12,913 nucleotides of DNA. Origin: DASVBJ01 sp036375895. GTDB taxonomy: Bacteria; Actinomycetota; Actinomycetes; JACCUZ01. How positions within the stretch are numbered: position 1 is the first letter of the stretch; every line of letters begins with the position of its first letter. This document shows, piece by piece, positions 1 to 8,100 of the stretch. Below the pieces are notes generated by a model. That model was not told the DNA's origin, did no database searches, and saw only the letters and a list, made by a program, of their open reading frames with translations. The DNA is taken from the NCBI GenBank assembly GCA_036375895.1, contig DASVBJ010000138.1, positions 1 through 12,913 of the forward strand, written 5' to 3'. A program made the translations under genes and the position numbers.

Positions 1-32
1 GTCCGTGACCAGAGAAACGGAAGAGAGCCTGT

Positions 33-38
33 GGGAGG
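33..38 (+). promoter_or_regulatory. Ribosome binding site that sets the ABM start
   Basis: GGGAGG lies 8 bases before the ATG at 47. The upstream GTG at 5 has too little sequence in the window to judge its own site. Confidence 0.6.
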
Positions 39-46
39 CTCGCCGC

Positions 47-352
47 ATGATCGTCGAACACGGACTGCTGCACGTCGTGCCCGGACGCGAGGACGAGTTC
101 GAGGCGGCGCTCGCCGCGGCGAAGGAGATCGTCGCCGCCTCGCCGGGCTTTCGCTCGCTGCGCGTGTCGCGCGGTGTCGAGTCGCCGAGCACGTACCTGC
201 TGCTCGTCGAGTGGGATCGGCTCGAGGACCACACCGAGGGGTTCCGCGGGTCGGCGGCCTTCGCCGAGTGGCGCGGCCTGGTCGGCGGCTTCTGGGACCC
301 CAAGCCGACGATCGAGCACTTCCGCCCCGTCGCGGAGGCCACGCCCCGATAA
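47..352 (+). CDS. Antibiotic biosynthesis monooxygenase (ABM) fold protein
   Basis: A 101-residue protein of the ABM / dimeric ferredoxin-like fold. Seen: an N-terminal beta strand (MIVEHGLLHVVPG), a helix starting REDEFEAAL, the stretch SPGFRSLRVSRG, a core strand YLLLVEWDRLEDH, and a C-terminal helix with FRGSAAFAEWRGLVGGFWDPKP followed by IEHF. This order of strands and helices is typical of small ABM proteins, which are cytoplasmic dimers. Family members range from quinone-forming monooxygenases to haem-degrading enzymes and many of unknown substrate; nothing here fixes the substrate. An in-frame GTG exists at 5, but I chose the ATG at 47 because GGGAGG at 33-38 sits 8 bases before it and because the fold begins right there. 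The dodecin gene follows 90 bases downstream on the same strand; co-transcription is possible but not shown. Family call fairly sure; function unknown. Confidence 0.8.
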   Translation: MIVEHGLLHVVPGREDEFEAALAAAKEIVAASPGFRSLRVSRGVESPSTYLLLVEWDRLEDHTEGFRGSAAFAEWRGLVGGFWDPKPTIEHFRPVAEATPR

Positions 353-404
353 AGCCAACCGCACCCCTGGTGCACTTTCCCGTTGCACGGTTGTATCGAG
401 GGAA

Positions 405-426
405 GCCCGCGGGGACCCCCGCGCGC
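405..426 (+). promoter_or_regulatory. Hairpin in the dodecin leader
   Basis: CGCGGG (408-413) pairs with CCCGCG (418-423) around a GACC loop. Two further pairs lie beyond one mismatch (405-406 with 425-426). It ends just before the dodecin Shine-Dalgarno sequence. No T-run follows, so it is not a classic terminator. It may instead shape translation of the dodecin mRNA or protect an mRNA end. In DNA this rich in G and C such stems also arise by chance. Confidence 0.3.
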
Positions 427-427
427 T

Positions 428-436
428 GGGGAGGAG
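428..436 (+). promoter_or_regulatory. Strong ribosome binding site of the dodecin gene
   Basis: GGGGAGGAG ends 6 bases before the ATG at 443. It rules out the longer frame that begins at 383, whose extra 20 residues match nothing in dodecins. Confidence 0.7.
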
Positions 437-442
437 ACCACC

Positions 443-649
443 ATGGCCGGCACCGTCGCACGAGTCACCGAGATCAGCGCCAAGTCGGACACCGGGTTCG
501 AGGACGCGATCAAGACGGCCATCAACCGGGCCAGCGAGACCCTGCGCGGCATGACATCGGCCTGGGTCAAGGAGCAGGAGGTGGAGATCCACGACGGCAC
601 CATCACCGGCTACAAGGTCAACCTCCTGGTCACCTTCGTGCTGGAGTAG
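443..649 (+). CDS. Dodecin, flavin-binding storage protein
   Basis: A 68-residue protein with the full dodecin layout: first strand ARVTEISAKS, one helix (about residues 18-36, FEDAIKTAINRASETLRGM), then strands SAWVKEQEVEIHDG and GYKVNLLVTFVLE. Dodecins are cytoplasmic dodecamers that bind flavins in pairs and buffer free FMN or FAD. Trp41 in SAWVKEQ corresponds to the tryptophan that stacks on the isoalloxazine ring. The position where characterised dodecins usually carry a glutamine facing the flavin appears to be Lys58 here (GYKVN). Length is normal for the family. The gene converges on the ABC permease gene with 5 bases between stop codons, leaving no room for a terminator, so the two transcripts probably overlap at their 3' ends. 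Confidence 0.9.
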   Translation: MAGTVARVTEISAKSDTGFEDAIKTAINRASETLRGMTSAWVKEQEVEIHDGTITGYKVNLLVTFVLE

Positions 650-654
650 CCCGC

Positions 655-3087
655 CTACTCCACGACGCGCAGGGCCGCCGGGATGTCCATACGCCGCAGC
701 CGCGCCACGGTCAGCAGCGGCGCCAGCCCCACCACCAGCACCCCGAGCGCGAGCGTGGTGACCACGGTCTCGGTCGACAGCGTCGCCGTCATCCCAATGT
801 CCGGGATGACCGTCGCCAGCCGGCCGACGAGCCAGTCGACCGCGAGGTAGCCGAAGCCGAGCCCCAACGCGGTGCCCAGCAGGCCGATCAGCGCGTTCTC
901 GGTGACCGCCATCCGCAGCACCGTGCGCTGCGGCAGCCCGAACGCGAACATGGTTGCGTGCTCACGCGCCCGCTCGTCGGTGTTGAGGCTCGCCGTGTTG
1001 AAGGCGATGAGCAGCACGAGGAGCAGCGCAACGATCTCGAGCAGCCGCAGGATGCCGGTGAACTTCTCCAGCGAGTCGTCGATCGCCTGGGAGAAGCCGG
1101 TCGCCGCCTCCACCGATGCGACGGCGGGACGATCGAACAGCTCGCGCTGCAGCGACGCCTGACCGGTGCCGCTGCTCGGCACGACGGTGAGCAGGTTCGT
1201 CGCGCCCCTCAGCCCGAACAGGTCCGCCTGACTGGTGTCGAGGTAGGCCAGTACGCGCAACGGGTTGGGGTGGATGCCGCCCACCGGGACCCGTGTCGTG
1301 ACCATCTCGAGGCCGGTCGCGGTGCGCACCGGGTGCTCGAAGGCGACCGTGTCGCCGACGCGGACGCCTAGGTCCTGGGCCGCGGTGGTCGACAGCAGGA
1401 GCCCCTTCGCCGCCGTCGCGGGACGGCCGTCGACGGTCGGCGCCCACACCCCGCCGTCGAGGGAGATGACGTCCACCATGACGTCCACGTCCTGGCCGTG
1501 CGCCGACACGGTGCCGCTCAGGCGCAGGTCGGCCTCGGCCCGGCCGACCCCCGGCGCCTGCGCGAGCGCCCGGACCTGCGGCGAGCTCGCCGGGTAGAAG
1601 GAGTCGAGGCTCACGCTGAGCCGGTCGGGGCTGACGCGGGAGATCTCCGCGTCGCTGCGGTCGGCCGTGGCGAACATCGTGTCGAGCAAGCCCAGCACGG
1701 CCACCATGCTGGTGACCGCCGCCGCCACCCCGAGCGCGGTGAGCAGTGTGCGCCGGGGGGCGCGCAGCACGTTCCGCACCGGCACCTGCGAGTAGATGCG
1801 GCCGGGCAACCTGAGCAGCCGGCCCGAGGCCAGCAACCGGCCCCCGCGGGCCCTTCCGGTCGTGGACGTGCGGATGGCGTCAACGGGCTGCAGGCGGAGC
1901 GCCCGACGGATCGGCAGCAGGGTCGCGACGATCGGGATCACCAGGCCGAGCAGGGCGGCCTCGGTGAACCGTCCGACCTGGAAGGGCGTGAGCCACACCG
2001 GCAACGGCAGCAGCGCCGAGAGCTCGGACCGCATGGCGAGGCCCATCAGCCAGCCAACCCCCACCCCGGCGACGACGCCGAGCACGGCGATCTGCACACC
2101 GACCAGCAGCGGTCGCACGGCCAGCGCCCGGGGCGGGACGCCCAGCGCCATGCCGACGCCGAGCTCGCGCCGCTGCGCCTCGATCATCCGGCTCACCAGG
2201 TTGAACGCGGCGAACGCGGCGCCGAGCAGGATGAGCACCGCGAACAGGTTCCAGGTCGTCTGGTCGTTCTCCGCGTCCTGGTACAGCGCCCGGTGCACCG
2301 GGTCGTCCTCGCGGTTGGTCACCGTGCCGCCGAGCCCGGCCACGGCTGCCGTCAGCTCCTTCTGCACCTGGGCCCGGTCGGTCCCGGGTGCCAGCCGCAG
2401 CACGAGGTCGTTGACCTTGCCCGTCTGCCCGGTGAGCGCCTGGGCCGACTCGAGCGGCGTGAAGAGCACTGCGTAGCCCTTGGCGCCCAGGAACTGCCCG
2501 GGCCGGCCCATGATGCTGAAGTACTCGGGCGTGTAGCCGGTCCCGACGTACGAGACCCGGGTGGCACCGCTGAGCGTCAGGTGCCCGGTCGTGGGCAGCC
2601 CGCGCTCATCGGCGAACTTCGACTCCAGGACGGCGACCGGCTCGCCCGCGTCGGCGGGCCGGAGGGCCCGACCCGCGGCGAGGTGCAGGCTGTCGACCCC
2701 GGCGCCGGCTGATGCGGAGGACATGCCGACCACCTCGCCCGGCACCAGCACCGGGCCGGCCCGGGTGGAGGCGTCGACCTGGGTGGGTACGACGAGGCGT
2801 TCCTCCGTCGCGGAGACACTGCCGCCATGCGGGGTCGTCAGGGCCGCCTCCCGCAGCGTCCCGGCTGGGACGAACCCACCCTCCGGCAGCTGCACCCGTA
2901 GGTCGTGCATCCGCAGGCGCTCGTAGCTCGCGTCGTTGGACATCCGCCGCCAGGCGCTTGATCCGCCCAGCCCGGCGTAGACGCCGGTGCCGATCGCGAT
3001 GATCAGGGCGAGCACGGTGACGAGCACCCACCGCCCGCGCAGGTCGCGCCAAGACCAGCGGAGCCAGAGCCGAGCCGAGCCGACCAT
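655..3087 (-). CDS. ABC transporter permease with two FtsX modules
   Basis: An 810-residue integral membrane protein of the MacB/FtsX/LolCE type. Likely membrane segments: about 21-40, 280-298, 323-350 and 374-394 form the first module; 447-470, 681-700, 731-755 and 772-795 form the second. The long loops 41-279 and 471-680 would lie outside the membrane, like the periplasmic domains of MacB-type permeases. The cytosolic stretches EAQRRELGVGMALGVPPR (303-320) and DERAREHATMFAFGLPQR (about 703-720) are the usual coupling regions. Such proteins move lipids, peptides or drugs outward, or work by mechanotransmission rather than true transport; the substrate cannot be read here. The ATG at 3087 lies 6 bases after the stop of the ATPase gene with only a weak ribosome site, so translation is probably coupled to it. 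No adjacent membrane-fusion or lipoprotein partner is seen. Confidence 0.9.
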   Translation of the reverse strand: MVGSARLWLRWSWRDLRGRWVLVTVLALIIAIGTGVYAGLGGSSAWRRMSNDASYERLRMHDLRVQLPEGGFVPAGTLREAALTTPHGGSVSATEERLVVPTQVDASTRAGPVLVPGEVVGMSSASAGAGVDSLHLAAGRALRPADAGEPVAVLESKFADERGLPTTGHLTLSGATRVSYVGTGYTPEYFSIMGRPGQFLGAKGYAVLFTPLESAQALTGQTGKVNDLVLRLAPGTDRAQVQKELTAAVAGLGGTVTNREDDPVHRALYQDAENDQTTWNLFAVLILLGAAFAAFNLVSRMIEAQRRELGVGMALGVPPRALAVRPLLVGVQIAVLGVVAGVGVGWLMGLAMRSELSALLPLPVWLTPFQVGRFTEAALLGLVIPIVATLLPIRRALRLQPVDAIRTSTTGRARGGRLLASGRLLRLPGRIYSQVPVRNVLRAPRRTLLTALGVAAAVTSMVAVLGLLDTMFATADRSDAEISRVSPDRLSVSLDSFYPASSPQVRALAQAPGVGRAEADLRLSGTVSAHGQDVDVMVDVISLDGGVWAPTVDGRPATAAKGLLLSTTAAQDLGVRVGDTVAFEHPVRTATGLEMVTTRVPVGGIHPNPLRVLAYLDTSQADLFGLRGATNLLTVVPSSGTGQASLQRELFDRPAVASVEAATGFSQAIDDSLEKFTGILRLLEIVALLLVLLIAFNTASLNTDERAREHATMFAFGLPQRTVLRMAVTENALIGLLGTALGLGFGYLAVDWLVGRLATVIPDIGMTATLSTETVVTTLALGVLVVGLAPLLTVARLRRMDIPAALRVVE

Positions 3088-3093
3088 GCCGCG

Positions 3094-3882
3094 CTACCAG
3101 TGCAGGTCCTCGGTGCGGGCCTTCCCGCCGACCGGTGGCCCGTCACGCACGATGCACCCGCTGCTCAGCTCGATCACCCGGTCCGCGACCCGCGAGATCT
3201 CCCGGTTGTGTGTGACCACCAGCACGGTCTTGCCCGCCGCGGCCTGTGCCTGCAGCAGGTCGAGGATCTGGACCCCGGTGTGGAAGTCGAGCTCTCCGGT
3301 GGGCTCGTCGGCGAGCAGGATCGGGTTCTCGGTGGCAAGGGCCCGGGCGATCGCCACCCGCTGCGGCTCGCCACCGGAGAGCTGGTGCGGGAAGTGGTCG
3401 ACGCGCTCGCCGAGACCGACCTGGCCGAGCACCTGGCGGGCTGCCTCGCGGGCATGCGCGCGGCCAGCCACGTCCGCCCCGAACTCGACGTTCTCCAGGG
3501 CGGTGAGACCGGGGAAGAGGTTGAAGCTCTGGAAGATGAAGCTCACGGTCCGCCGCCGGATGGCGAACAGCTCGCCGCGGGAGAGCTCGGTGACGTCCCG
3601 TCCGTCGATGGACACCTGCCCCTCGGTCGGCCGGTCCAGCAGCCCGATCATGTTGAGCAGCGTCGTCTTGCCGCTGCCCGAGGGTCCCAGGACCACGACG
3701 AACGACGTCTCGTCCACGTGCAGGTTGACCTGCTCGAGCGCGGTGACGGTCACGTCGCCGACGCGGTAGCGCTTGGCGAGGTCGTCGAGGTCGATGCGGG
3801 TGCCCGCGGCCGGCACGTCGGCACGCACCGCCCGCACGCCGGTAGGCGTCCCGGGCGTCGTCGTGCCGACCGGCTCGGCCAT
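3094..3882 (-). CDS. ABC transporter ATP-binding protein, MacB/LolD type
   Basis: A 262-residue ATPase that should energise the permease encoded just downstream. Seen: Walker A GPSGSGKT (66-73), Q-loop Gln118 in FIFQSFNLFPGLTALENV, signature LSGGEPQR (168-175), Walker B ILLADEPTGELD (188-199) and H-loop His225 in VVTHN. The FQSFNL and DEPTGELD wording is characteristic of the MacB/LolD/FtsE group, agreeing with the FtsX-type partner. The frame stays open as far as 4311, but I start at the ATG at 3882: GAGGG (3894-3890) lies 7 bases before it and the upstream stretch is low-complexity Arg/Gly/Pro. Residues 1-28 are a short, probably flexible tail before the ATPase core. The second half of the signature has Pro in place of the more common Gln (LSGGEPQR). 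Confidence 0.92.
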   Translation of the reverse strand: MAEPVGTTTPGTPTGVRAVRADVPAAGTRIDLDDLAKRYRVGDVTVTALEQVNLHVDETSFVVVLGPSGSGKTTLLNMIGLLDRPTEGQVSIDGRDVTELSRGELFAIRRRTVSFIFQSFNLFPGLTALENVEFGADVAGRAHAREAARQVLGQVGLGERVDHFPHQLSGGEPQRVAIARALATENPILLADEPTGELDFHTGVQILDLLQAQAAAGKTVLVVTHNREISRVADRVIELSSGCIVRDGPPVGGKARTEDLHW

Positions 3883-3986
3883 GTCCTGACCCTCGCACCT
3901 CCCGACCTGCGGGGGCACCGGGCAAACGTCCCGAACCCGGCCGCCGCCGGACCCTGCCGGAGTACGTGAACGGCCCGGCCCGGGAG

Positions 3987-4352
3987 TCAGCGCACGACGG
4001 TCCCGCGCACCACCCGCGGGCTCGACCGCTCCCACGCGAGGTACCGGTCGCTCTCGACCAGCAGCGTGCCCGCCAGCCAGGCCGCGACGGCGACGTCGTC
4101 GACCAGCCCCAGCGGGCCGAGGAACGCCTCGGGGACGACGTCGACAGGGAAGACCACGTAGACGGCGGCGATCGCCAGCGCGAGGACCCGCCCCCTGCTC
4201 ATGCCCGGGTAGCGCCCGACCAGGGTCGCCCGGACCAGCCGTGGCACGGCTGCGAGCCGGGCACCGAGCCCGGGCGCACCCGGGCGCCGCCCCTCCCGCA
4301 GCACCCTCCACACCACGCCGAGGACCCCGGCACGCGACCGTCTGCTCACCAC
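3987..4352 (-). CDS. DUF1232 (YkvA-like) small membrane protein
   Basis: A protein of about 121 residues with the DUF1232 core at roughly 55-92: a hydrophobic stretch RVLALAIAAVYVVFPVDVVP, then LGPLGLVDDVAVAAWL. The PVDVVPE...GLVDDVAV pattern is the family hallmark. Family members are small membrane-associated proteins with no settled biochemical role. The N-terminal 45 residues are basic. Two adjacent GTG codons (4352 and 4349) follow AGGAGAGG (4364-4357), and either could be the start; longer frames reaching 4463 add residues unlike the family. Its stop lies 104 bases before the ABC ATPase start on the same strand, so it may head a three-gene transcript. It is divergent from the methyltransferase gene. 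Confidence 0.75.
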   Translation of the reverse strand: MVSRRSRAGVLGVVWRVLREGRRPGAPGLGARLAAVPRLVRATLVGRYPGMSRGRVLALAIAAVYVVFPVDVVPEAFLGPLGLVDDVAVAAWLAGTLLVESDRYLAWERSSPRVVRGTVVR

Positions 4353-4442
4353 TGGACCTCTCCTGTCGTCCCGTCCGTCACCGGGCCAAACGCATCGCAG
4401 CACCGTCGCGTTCCTCACCCCCACGACCGGGCCGCCGCGGAC

Positions 4443-4448
4443 TAGCGT
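4443..4448 (+). promoter_or_regulatory. Possible -10 element for a leaderless methyltransferase mRNA
   Basis: TAGCGT fits the TANNNT actinobacterial -10 pattern. A transcript starting about 7 bases after it would begin at the ATG at 4456. No Shine-Dalgarno sequence precedes that ATG, which is what a leaderless gene would look like. I see no good -35 element at the usual spacing, so this is tentative. Confidence 0.3.
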
Positions 4449-4455
4449 GCCCGTC

Positions 4456-5109
4456 ATGAGCACCTGGATGGACGACCAAGTCGAGGACTACCTCACCGCC
4501 CTGGCGGAGCACGAGCGGGCCGACCCGCTGCTCGACGCCATGGAGGCCCGGGCCGAGGAGCACGGCTTCCCGATCGTCGGCCGGGCCACCGGGCGCTTCC
4601 TCGAGCTGGCGGCACGCTCGGTCGGCGCCCGGCGGGTGATGGAGCTCGGGTCCGGCTACGGCTACTCGGCGTACTGGTTCACCCGGGCGGTCGGCGATGG
4701 CGGCGAGGTGGTCTGCACCGACGGCGACCCGGAGAACGCCCGGCTGGCCGAGGGCTACCTCACCGACGCCGGCGTCTGGGACCGGGTGCGCTACCGCGTG
4801 GGCGACGCCCTCGCCGGTTTCGCCGCCGAGACCGGCGACTTCGACGTGGTCTATTGCGACGTCGACAAGGACGGCTACCCGGACTGCTGGCGGGCCGCGC
4901 GGGAGCGCATCCGCGTAGGCGGGCTGTGGCTCTGCGACAACGTGATCTGGGGCGGCCACGTGGCAACCGGCGGCGAGCGGGAAGGCGTCCCGGCGGGCTA
5001 CACGGCGGCGATCCGCGAGCACAACCGGATGGTCGCCGAGGACGCGCGCTACGTCGGCAGCATCGTGCCGATCCGGGACGGCGTGATGGCGGCGCTGCGG
5101 GTCGCCTGA
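4456..5109 (+). CDS. Class I O-methyltransferase, cation-dependent (Methyltransf_3) type
   Basis: A 217-residue SAM-dependent methyltransferase related to caffeoyl-CoA/catechol O-methyltransferases. Seen: the SAM-binding motif I MELGSGYGYSA (62-72), an acidic residue closing the second strand at CTDGD (Asp89), and YCDVDKDGYPDCW (133-145) with LCDNVIWGGHV (159-169). In this family the Asp of the DxDK segment and the Asp-Asn pair in DN bind a divalent metal that positions the substrate hydroxyl; Asp135, Asp161 and Asn162 are in the right places. Length is normal for bacterial members. The substrate is probably a small catechol-like or hydroxylated metabolite, but that is only family inference. 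An in-frame GTG at 4447 is an alternative start; neither has a clear ribosome site. Divergent from the DUF1232 gene and convergent with adnB. Confidence 0.88.
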   Translation: MSTWMDDQVEDYLTALAEHERADPLLDAMEARAEEHGFPIVGRATGRFLELAARSVGARRVMELGSGYGYSAYWFTRAVGDGGEVVCTDGDPENARLAEGYLTDAGVWDRVRYRVGDALAGFAAETGDFDVVYCDVDKDGYPDCWRAARERIRVGGLWLCDNVIWGGHVATGGEREGVPAGYTAAIREHNRMVAEDARYVGSIVPIRDGVMAALRVA

Positions 5110-5114
5110 GCACG

Positions 5115-5192
5115 TCAGCCAGCAGCCGCCGGCAACGCCCTCAGCCGACTGCCGCCGGCAACGCCCTCAGCCGGCTGCCGCCGGCACCGACC
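5115..5192. repeat. Three tandem copies of a 26-bp unit at the adnB 3' end
   Basis: Units at 5115-5140, 5141-5166 and 5167-5192. Each begins TCAGCC and contains GCCGCCGGCA. The first two end in ACGCCC and differ from each other at only a few positions; the third ends CCGACC. The third unit encodes the last residues and stop codon of AdnB. On the minus strand each unit carries its TGA at the same place and, read in the frame of the third unit, would encode a similar tail (PAAAG or PAAVG, then stop). The array fills nearly all the space between the convergent methyltransferase and adnB genes. The third unit can fold as GCCGG (5170-5174) with CCGGC (5181-5185). Confidence 0.8.
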
Positions 5193-8100
5193 GCACCAGC
5201 GCCACGAGCTCGTCGTGGCCGAGCAGGTCGGCGGGCCGCACCGTGCGGTCGGCGCCGACGTAGTGGAACGCCGCGCGGATGCGCTCGAGCGGCGTGCCGC
5301 TCAGGTGGTGCCAGGCCAGGCGGTAGACGGCGAGCTGTACGGCGGCTGCCGCCGCGTCGGCGCCCGTCTTGGGCCGGCCGGTCTTCCAGTCGACCACGTC
5401 GACGTAGCCGTCGGGGTCGTCGGCGAAGACGGCGTCGCAGCGACCGCGCAGCAGCACGCCGTCGACGACCATGTCGAAGGGGAACTCGACCTCGGCGGGC
5501 ACCCGCGCCCACCAGGGGCTCTTCCGGAACGCCTCCTGCAGGGCGAGCAGGTCGGCGTCCGGCTCGGCGGTCTCGTCGGCCGCGCCGGGCAGCTCGTCGA
5601 CGTCGATGAGCCGTTGCTGGCCCCAGCGCTGCTCCAGCCACAGGTGGAAGCGGGTGCCCCGACGCGCCTGGGGTGCCGGCTGCCGCGGCAGCGGCCGACG
5701 GATCTGGCGGGCCAGCTCGGCGGGGTCGCGGCGCAGCTGGACGAGCTGTGAGACGGACAGGTGGCGGGGCAGCTCGACCACGGGCGCCACCCTGCGGCGC
5801 AGCCGCTCGAGCTCGGCCAGCAGCAGGTCGGTCTCCTCACGCCAGGCGTCCAGGCGGGCGGCCGACGACGGGTCGAGGTGCGTGGCGTCGGGCGGCTGCG
5901 GGGAGGAGGCGACGAGCGCGGCGGCGGCCTCCACCGCTGCCCGGCGTGGGCCCAGCGGGTCGTGCGGCCAGGGCCGCTCGAGCGGCTCGGCCGTGACCGG
6001 GTTGACCGCGTCCGCCTCGGGTGGACCGGCCCACGGCCCCACCGGCTGGCCGGCGGCCTCGCACACCTCGCGGATCTCCTCGAGCAGCTCGGACGGGCCG
6101 CGGGGCTTGGTGGCGGTGTCCCACCAGTAGCCGGAGCAGGCCAGCAGGTGGCGGGCCCTCGTCACGGCGACGTAGGCGAGCCGGCGCTCCTCCATCGCCC
6201 CGCGAGCCCGGCACGCCTCCCGGAACTCCTCGACGGCCCGGCGCGCCTCGGCCTGGTCGGTCGCGCGCTCCCAGCCCAGCACCGGAAGCTCGCCGCGGTC
6301 GCCGCGCAGCGGGAACGGCACGGCCGCGATCTGCTTGGACCAGTCGGCCACGGCCTGTCCCTCGACCGGGAACACCTTGCAGGCCAGGCCGGCGACGAAC
6401 ACGGCGTCCCACTCGAGACCCTTGGCGGCGTGCACGGTGAGCAGCTGCACCCGGTCACCGTCGACGTCGGCGATGTCGGGCTCCAGGCCGCGCTCCCGCT
6501 CCTCCGCCGCGTCGAGGTAGGCCAGGAACGCCAGCAGGCCCGGGTCGTCGCCGGCGGCGACGAAGTCCTCGGCCACCTCGACGAACCGGTCGAGGTTGAT
6601 CAGGGCGTCGGCCGGACGCACCCCGGGGCGCGCCGCCAGCTCGACGTCGAGGCAGAGCGATCGGACGACCGCCATCACGAGGTCCGGCAGCGGCTGGGTG
6701 GTCCAGCGGCGCAACGCCCGCAGCTCGTCGCGGAGCTGCAGCAGCCGCCGGTGCCCCTCCGCGGAGTAGGCAGCCGGGTTGCCCGGGTCGTCCAGGGCGT
6801 CCACGAGGCTGCGCTCGTCGACCACGTCGTAGTCGGGGTCCAGCTCGTCGTCGCCGGCGCCTGCGGTCGGCTGGCGGGAGACCGCGAGCCGGCGGGCCCG
6901 CCGGCCCAGGGCGTCGAGGTCGCGCGGGCCGATGCGCCAGCGGGGCCCGGCGAGCAGCCGGACGAGCGCGTTGCCGGCCGTCGGGTCGCCGAGCACCCGC
7001 AGGGTGCTGACCACGTCGACCACCTCCGGCTCGAGCAGGAGACCGCCGAGACCGACGACCTCGCAGGGCACGCCGCGGTCGCGCAGCTCGGCCTCGATCC
7101 GGGGGAAGTGGGAGCGCTTGCGCGCCAGCACGGCGATCTCGCCCCAGGCGACCGGGCTGTCCGGGTGCCGGCCCAGCGCGGCGACCTGGTCGGCGATCGC
7201 GGCGGCCTCGTCGAGCACCGACGGGTAGAGGGCACAGGTGACCCGGCCGGCCGCCTCACGCCCCGGCCCGGGGGTGAGCGGCCGGTCGTCCAGGCCCCTG
7301 ATCGGGATCGGGCCGGCCACCCGGTTGGCGGCCGCGAGGATGCGCTCGCCGTTGCGGAAGCTGACCGACAGCCCGCTCGCCCCGGTCGAGGGCGCACCGC
7401 CGAAGTCGGCGAGGAAGCGCTCGAGGTTGCCGGCGCTCGCCCCCCTCCAGCCGTAGATGGACTGCCGCGGGTCACCGACGGCGGTGACCGGGTGGCACCC
7501 GCCGTACAGCGCGGTCAGCAGGACGCGTTGGGCCTCACCGGTGTCCTGGTACTCGTCGAGCAGCACGGCACCGAAGCGAGCCCGTTCGATCTCGCCGACC
7601 TCCGGGTGGCCCCGGGCGATCCGCGCCGCGACCGCGACCTGGTCGCCGTAGTCCATCGCGCCGCGCGAGCGCTTCAGCTCGGCGTAGCGCTCGACGAGCG
7701 GCAGCAGGGCCAGCCGGGCCTCCAGGCTGGCCAGCAGCTCCTCGACCGGTTTGGGCTGCCGGTTGCCGCCCCGCTGCCCCTGCGCCCGCGGCAGCGACTC
7801 GAGGTGCTCGCGCACCGCGGCGGCCAGGGACCGGACGTCGTCTGGCTCGCGCAGGTGCTCGGCGAGCTCGCCCGCGAGGCTGAGGACATCACCCGTCACC
7901 GTGCTGACGGCCCGGTCGACCGTGTCCATCGGGCCGTCGTAGGACTCGACCACCTCCGCGGCGTACTGCCAGCTGATGGCCTCGCCGATGAGCCGGGCGC
8001 TCGGCTCGAGCCCGATGCGCAGGGCGTGCTCGCCGACCAGCGCCGCGGCGTAGGAGTGGTAGGTGGAGACGGTCGGCTCGCCGGCCCGCAGGGCGAGCGC

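Noticed and set aside
31..1371. Long plus-strand frame across the ABM, dodecin and permease genes
   Set aside because: It is out of frame with three supported genes and is low-complexity Arg/Gly/His. It has no family resemblance.
3937..3950. Small CCGGC/GCCGG hairpin between the DUF1232 and ABC ATPase genes
   Set aside because: The stem has only 5 bp and no T-run follows. Such stems are frequent by chance at this base composition.
3883..4311. Upstream extension of the ABC ATPase to 4311 (143 extra residues)
   Set aside because: The extension is Arg/Gly/Ala-rich, overlaps the DUF1232 gene in another frame, and has no family match. The ATG at 3882 has a ribosome site.
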